This document shows, piece by piece, positions 60,357-64,000 of a stretch of 64,000 bases of DNA. This DNA comes from Rubellimicrobium roseum (GTDB lineage Bacteria; Pseudomonadota; Alphaproteobacteria; Rhodobacterales; Rhodobacteraceae): assembly GCF_006152145.1 (NCBI RefSeq), contig NZ_VDFV01000001.1:186001-250000 (forward strand). The letters run 5' to 3'. The notes beneath the pieces were generated by a model. The model saw only the letters and a list, made by a program, of their open reading frames with translations, was not told the origin of the DNA and made no database searches. Positions within the stretch are counted from its first letter, which is position 1. Every line of letters begins with the position of its first letter. The position numbers were made by a program, and so were the translations under genes.

Positions 60357-61903
60357 ACATGATGCGGGGGCAACGAAGCACGGACGCACGTCGGGTCGTG
60401 GTGATCGGCGCAGGCCCCGGCGGCCTTGCAGCGGCGATGCTGGCGCGAGCCGCAGGGGCCGAGGTGACGGTGCTGGAACGCGCGGCAAAGGTCGGGGGTC
60501 GCACCGCCAGCATCGAGCAGGACGGCTACGTCTTCGATACCGGTCCCACCTTCTTCCTTTATCCCGAGATCCTGCGCGAGATCTTTGCGGCGACGGGGCG
60601 CGACCTAGACGTCGAGGTGCCGATGGTGCGTCTCGACCCGATGTACCGGTTGAAGTTCGAGAACGGACAGGACTTCGACGCCAGCGCCGACATCGAGCGG
60701 CTCAAGGCCGAGGTGGCAAGGATCGACCCCGCGGATGCCGCGGGGGTCGAGCCTTATTTCGCGGACAACCTGCGGAAGTTCGAGGCTTTCAGGCCGATCC
60801 TGCAGAAACCCTTCCTGGGCTTGGGCGCCTTCGCAGACCGGGACATGGTCCGCTCGCTGCCGATGTTGCGGCCCTGGGCGACGGTGGACAGGGACCTTGC
60901 GCGCTGGTTCAGGAACCCGCTGGTGCGGCTCGCCTTCTCGTTCCAGTCAAAGTACCTCGGGATGTCGCCGTTCAAGTGTCCATCCCTGTTCACGATCCTT
61001 GCGCATATCGAATATGCGCACGGGGTCTGGCACCCAATCGGGGGCTGCAATGCGATTCCGCGCGCCATGGCGCGGGTGCTGGACGAGATGGGCGTTGAGG
61101 TGCGGCTGTCCGAGCCGGTCGAGGAGATGCTGTTCGCGGGGCGGCGTGCCACCGGCGTACGGACGGCGCAGGGCACCTATGCCGCCGACGCGGTGGTGGT
61201 GAACGCCGACTTCGCCCATTCGATGAAGCGGATGGTGCCGAATGCGCTGCGCCGCCGCTGGACAGATGAGAGGATCGACGCCAAAAGCTACTCCTGCTCG
61301 ACCTACATGCTTTATCTCGGGCTCGACACGAAGATCGACGGGCTCGCGCATCACACGATTTGCCTGAGCCGCGACTACGAGCGCAACATCCGGGAAATCG
61401 AGGATGGCAAGGCGCCGGCCGAGCCCTCGATCTATGTCCAGAACGCCAGTGTCTCTGACCCGACACTGGCGCCGCCGGGGCACTCGGCGCTCTACGTGCT
61501 GGTACCGGTGGGCAACCTGCGCGGAGGCGTGGACTGGGCGGCGCTCGCGCCCTCCTACCGCGAGATGGTGCTGGACCGTCTGGCGTTGTTCGTGGGCCGC
61601 GACATACGGTCCCATATCCGCAGCGAAAGGATGCTGACGCCCCAGGACTGGGAAGCCACGGGCATCCATCTGGGCGCCACCTTCAATCTCGCCCATAATC
61701 TGGGCCAGATGTTGCACCTGCGGCCTCGCAACAGGTTCGAGGACTTGGATGGCGTCTATCTGACGGGCGGCGGCACCCATCCGGGCAGTGGTCTCCCTAC
61801 CATCTTTGAATCGGCTCGGATCGCGACCAAGCTTCTGGCCGAGGATCTGGGATTGGACGCGGGGCGCGTGCCCCAAAGCGCAATGGCGGAGGCGGCGGAA
61901 TGA
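60353..61903 (+). CDS. CrtI/CrtN-family carotenoid desaturase (first copy)
   Basis: 516 aa. The FAD motif is VVVIGAGPGGLAAAMLARAAG followed by GGRTASIEQDGYVFDTGPTF. The C-terminus has the bacterial phytoene-desaturase signature around YLTGGGTHPGSGLPTIFESARIATK. Members dehydrogenate or oxidise C30 or C40 polyenes. With squalene made by HpnCDE and no phytoene synthase or CrtE seen here, a squalene or diapocarotenoid substrate is likely. It overlaps both neighbours by 4 nt. Confidence 0.87.
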   Translation: MNMMRGQRSTDARRVVVIGAGPGGLAAAMLARAAGAEVTVLERAAKVGGRTASIEQDGYVFDTGPTFFLYPEILREIFAATGRDLDVEVPMVRLDPMYRLKFENGQDFDASADIERLKAEVARIDPADAAGVEPYFADNLRKFEAFRPILQKPFLGLGAFADRDMVRSLPMLRPWATVDRDLARWFRNPLVRLAFSFQSKYLGMSPFKCPSLFTILAHIEYAHGVWHPIGGCNAIPRAMARVLDEMGVEVRLSEPVEEMLFAGRRATGVRTAQGTYAADAVVVNADFAHSMKRMVPNALRRRWTDERIDAKSYSCSTYMLYLGLDTKIDGLAHHTICLSRDYERNIREIEDGKAPAEPSIYVQNASVSDPTLAPPGHSALYVLVPVGNLRGGVDWAALAPSYREMVLDRLALFVGRDIRSHIRSERMLTPQDWEATGIHLGATFNLAHNLGQMLHLRPRNRFEDLDGVYLTGGGTHPGSGLPTIFESARIATKLLAEDLGLDAGRVPQSAMAEAAE

Positions 61904-63429
61904 GGATCGGGGGGACCGGGATCATCGGTGGAGGCCTTGGGGGCTTGGCCGCCGCCTGCACACTGGCGGCGCGCGGCCACAAGGTCACGCTGTTCGAGAA
62001 GAATCCCTGGCTGGGCGGCAAGGCCGCGGTGCTGGAGGAGGCGGGCTTCCGCTTCGACATGGGCCCCACGATCCTGACCATGCCGCGGGTGCTGGAGCGG
62101 ATCTTCTCCGAAGCGGGGCGGAACATCGCGGACTACCTGACGCTGGTGCGGCTCGACCCGCAGTGGCGCTGCTTCTACGACGACGGCACGGTGCTCGACC
62201 TTAGGGAGACCGAGACCGACGCGCGAGCGGCCATCGGAGCTTTGAATCCGGGCGATGCCAAAGGCTTCGATGATTTCATGGCGGTGGCCAAGCGGCTGGC
62301 GGAGGTGTCCGACAAGTTCTTCTTCTGGAAGTCCGTCGAGGACCTGAAGGACACGATGAACTTGAAGGCCAACATGAGCCTGGGCACGCTGTCGGACGTG
62401 CTGAGCCTTCGGATGCACCGGACGGTCGCGGGCCAGATCAAGAGGAACATCGCCGACCCCCGCGTGCGGCAGATGTTGGAGCATTTCATCCAGTACGTGG
62501 GCAGCAGCCCGCTCGGCGCACCTGCCGTGCTCTGCGGGATCGCGCAGATGCAGCTGGGCGAAGGCGTGTGGTACCCGATGGGCGGCACGCGCGCGGTCCC
62601 GGTGGCCCTGACCCGGCTGGCCGAGGAACTGGGCGTCGACTTCCGCACCGGCGTGGACGTGACCCGCATCCACACGGAGGACGGGTCGGCCAAGGCGCTC
62701 GTCACCTCGGACGGTGAACGGTTCGAGTTCGATCGCATCGTGTCGAACATGGATTCGGTGCGAACCTATCGCGAGCTGATCGGCGGCGCGGCCTGGGACA
62801 GCTTCGCCCGCGGGCGCAAGCGCGAAGCCGCCTGCTCGGGCGTGGTGCTGTACCTGGGGCTGGACCGAGCCTACGAGCATCTGGCGCACCACAACTTCGT
62901 CTTCTCACGCGACCCGGAAGAGGAGTTCGGCAGCATCTACGGCAAGGGCGAGCCCGCGCCCGACCCGACCGCCTACATCGCCGCGCCCGCCCGGACCGAG
63001 CTGGGCGTGGCCCCGGAAGGAGGCGAGGCCCTCTATATCCTCGTGCACACGCCTTACCTGCGCGACCGGCACGACTGGTCCCGGATGTTGCCGGCGTACC
63101 GGCGTACGATCCTCGACAAGCTGGCCCGCGCAGCCGGCATGGGCGACATTGAGGAGCGGATCGTGGTCGAAAGGACGCTCACGCCCCAGGACATCCATGA
63201 CCGCTACAAGGTTCTGAACGGTGCGATCTACGGGCTCGCGAGCCATGGCAAGGTGCTGGGCGCCTTCAAGCCGGGCAACAGGTCGCGGCAGGTAAAGGGC
63301 CTCTACTTGGCCGGCGGGTCGGCGCACCCGGGGCCGGGGATGCCGATGGCGCTCATGTCCGGATGGATCGCGGCGGACACGCTTCATCAGGACGCCACTT
63401 CCAATGCCGCCCACGTCGCCGCCCAGTGA
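61900..63429 (+). CDS. CrtI/CrtP-family carotenoid desaturase or oxidase (second copy)
   Basis: 509 aa. The N-terminal FAD motif is IIGGGLGGLAAACTLAARG, followed by GGKAAVLEEAGFRFDMGPT. The C-terminal signature is YLAGGSAHPGPGMPMALMSGW. The protein differs clearly from the first copy, as CrtN and CrtP differ in C30 carotenoid pathways, one desaturating and the other oxidising terminal methyl groups. Which does which cannot be told from sequence reading. It overlaps the acyltransferase gene by 4 nt. Confidence 0.87.
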   Translation: MRIGGTGIIGGGLGGLAAACTLAARGHKVTLFEKNPWLGGKAAVLEEAGFRFDMGPTILTMPRVLERIFSEAGRNIADYLTLVRLDPQWRCFYDDGTVLDLRETETDARAAIGALNPGDAKGFDDFMAVAKRLAEVSDKFFFWKSVEDLKDTMNLKANMSLGTLSDVLSLRMHRTVAGQIKRNIADPRVRQMLEHFIQYVGSSPLGAPAVLCGIAQMQLGEGVWYPMGGTRAVPVALTRLAEELGVDFRTGVDVTRIHTEDGSAKALVTSDGERFEFDRIVSNMDSVRTYRELIGGAAWDSFARGRKREAACSGVVLYLGLDRAYEHLAHHNFVFSRDPEEEFGSIYGKGEPAPDPTAYIAAPARTELGVAPEGGEALYILVHTPYLRDRHDWSRMLPAYRRTILDKLARAAGMGDIEERIVVERTLTPQDIHDRYKVLNGAIYGLASHGKVLGAFKPGNRSRQVKGLYLAGGSAHPGPGMPMALMSGWIAADTLHQDATSNAAHVAAQ

Positions 63430-64000
63430 GCGCTGCCGCCTATAGGCACGACCCGGCGCAGGACCCTGTGGCCCTGCGTCGTCCGCCGATGGTCCGATTT
63501 TTCGTGGCGGTCATGGCACGTCAGATGGCGGCCTCATTCCGGGCGATCCGGCTGGCACGGCCAGGGCTGCCGGAGCTGCCGTCCGACAGGCCGCTGGTGA
63601 TCTACTCGAACCATCCTTCCTGGTGGGACCCGGCCTTTGTCATCGTGCTTCATTCTCGCCTGTTCCCCGACCGCGAGGGTTATGGACCGATGGAGGCGGA
63701 GATGCTGCGCCGCTACGGCTTCTTCCGCCGCATCGGCATCTTCGGCGTCGAGGAAGGGCGCGCTGGCGCGCTGCGTTTCCTCGCTACATCGCGGGCGATC
63801 CTGTCCGACCCGCGCCGGATGCTGTGGATCACGGCGCAGGGCCGCTTCGCCGACCCGCGCGAGCGGCCTCTGGGGCTCCGGCCGGGCGTCGCCCACCTGA
63901 TGGCGCGGATACCCAGGGCTATCGCCGTGCCCCTGGCGCTGGAATACCCGTTCTGGAGCGAGAAGCGACCCGAGGCGTTGGCGGCCTTCGGAACCCCGCT
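63426..64000 (+). CDS. PlsC-type acyltransferase, 3' end cut by the window
   Basis: 191 codons visible from a GTG in the GTGA overlap with the desaturase. The acyltransferase motif HX4D is present as NHPSWWDPA, and the following MEAEMLRRYGFFRRIGIFGV and WITAQGRFADPRERP match PlsC-like blocks. In C30 carotenoid clusters an acyltransferase esterifies a sugar on the pigment, as CrtO does in staphyloxanthin. That role is inferred from the operon; a phospholipid role cannot be excluded. The C-terminus is missing. Confidence 0.85.
   Translation, partial: MSAAAYRHDPAQDPVALRRPPMVRFFVAVMARQMAASFRAIRLARPGLPELPSDRPLVIYSNHPSWWDPAFVIVLHSRLFPDREGYGPMEAEMLRRYGFFRRIGIFGVEEGRAGALRFLATSRAILSDPRRMLWITAQGRFADPRERPLGLRPGVAHLMARIPRAIAVPLALEYPFWSEKRPEALAAFGTP

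Noticed and set aside
1-64000. tRNA, rRNA, insertion sequence or prophage integrase
   Set aside because: None was recognised by eye; a covariance and transposase search would be needed to exclude small or decayed examples.

Overview
The window is GC-rich DNA (about 70% by eye) with tightly packed, often 1-4 nt overlapping genes. Family content points to an alphaproteobacterium of the Rhodobacterales (Paracoccaceae/Roseobacteraceae type). The main pointers are a Paracoccus-like nasTS-nasA-nirBD-nasC-cysG nitrate-assimilation cluster, a CUT1 sugar ABC transporter in a dehydrogenase-rich catabolic operon, an EcfG-like sigma factor with an HWE-type sensor, HpnCDE squalene synthesis beside two CrtI-family desaturases, and a DUF2793 protein. 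The species cannot be named from sequence reading alone.

Region 1 (1-12204, minus strand) is one long operon transcribed from a clear sigma70-like promoter (-35 TTGACC, 17-bp spacer, -10 TTATAC). The promoter carries two copies of a GGAACGTTCC-type palindrome, as expected for LacI-family repression. Gene order from the promoter is Gfo/Idh/MocA dehydrogenase, CoA-transferase, enoyl-CoA hydratase, aldehyde dehydrogenase, glucose/mannose-type solute-binding protein, two permeases, MalK/UgpC-type ATPase, GMC oxidoreductase, SDR, and a second GMC oxidoreductase cut by the window edge. It looks like uptake and oxidation of a sugar-like or polyol-like compound to a CoA ester; the substrate is unknown. 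Upstream (12303-16072, minus) lie a flavin monooxygenase with an N-terminal NTF2-like domain and an AcoR-type activator that lacks the GAFTGA loop.

Region 2 (16393-34498) holds a DMT exporter, a THUMP-type rRNA methyltransferase and a small membrane protein. An unusual adenylation-carrier-acyltransferase-3 fusion is followed by an RND efflux pair. Next comes a four-gene periplasmic metal-related operon (imelysin, di-haem DUF1111 oxidoreductase, second degenerate imelysin, DUF1513). The region ends with a copper module (copA-cueR diverging from a CopZ-like gene) in which both promoters show the 19-bp spacer and dyad of CueR control.

Region 3 (34601-44879, plus) is nitrate assimilation: NasT (ANTAR antiterminator), NasS (nitrate sensor), then a leader with two hexaloop hairpins and an overlapping terminator. 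It is followed by the nitrate transporter, NADH nitrite reductase large and small (Rieske) subunits, molybdopterin nitrate reductase and sirohaem synthase. The leader explains how NasTS would control the downstream genes.

Region 4 (45083-52396) contains an RTX metalloprotease, a capsule-type polysaccharide exporter (permease, outer-membrane lipoprotein, ATPase) with a tail-fibre-like DUF2793 gene inside the locus, a Tat-exported DUF4142 protein and a patatin phospholipase. Region 5 (52896-55772) holds an EcfG-like sigma factor, a Crp/Fnr regulator and an HWE-type kinase whose phosphoacceptor histidine appears to be replaced. Region 6 (55851-64000) encodes type 2 IPP isomerase, HpnE-HpnD-HpnC, DUF2141, two CrtI-family desaturases and a PlsC acyltransferase (cut by the edge). 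Together these suggest a squalene-derived C30 carotenoid pathway.

No rRNA, tRNA, CRISPR array or insertion sequence was recognised.
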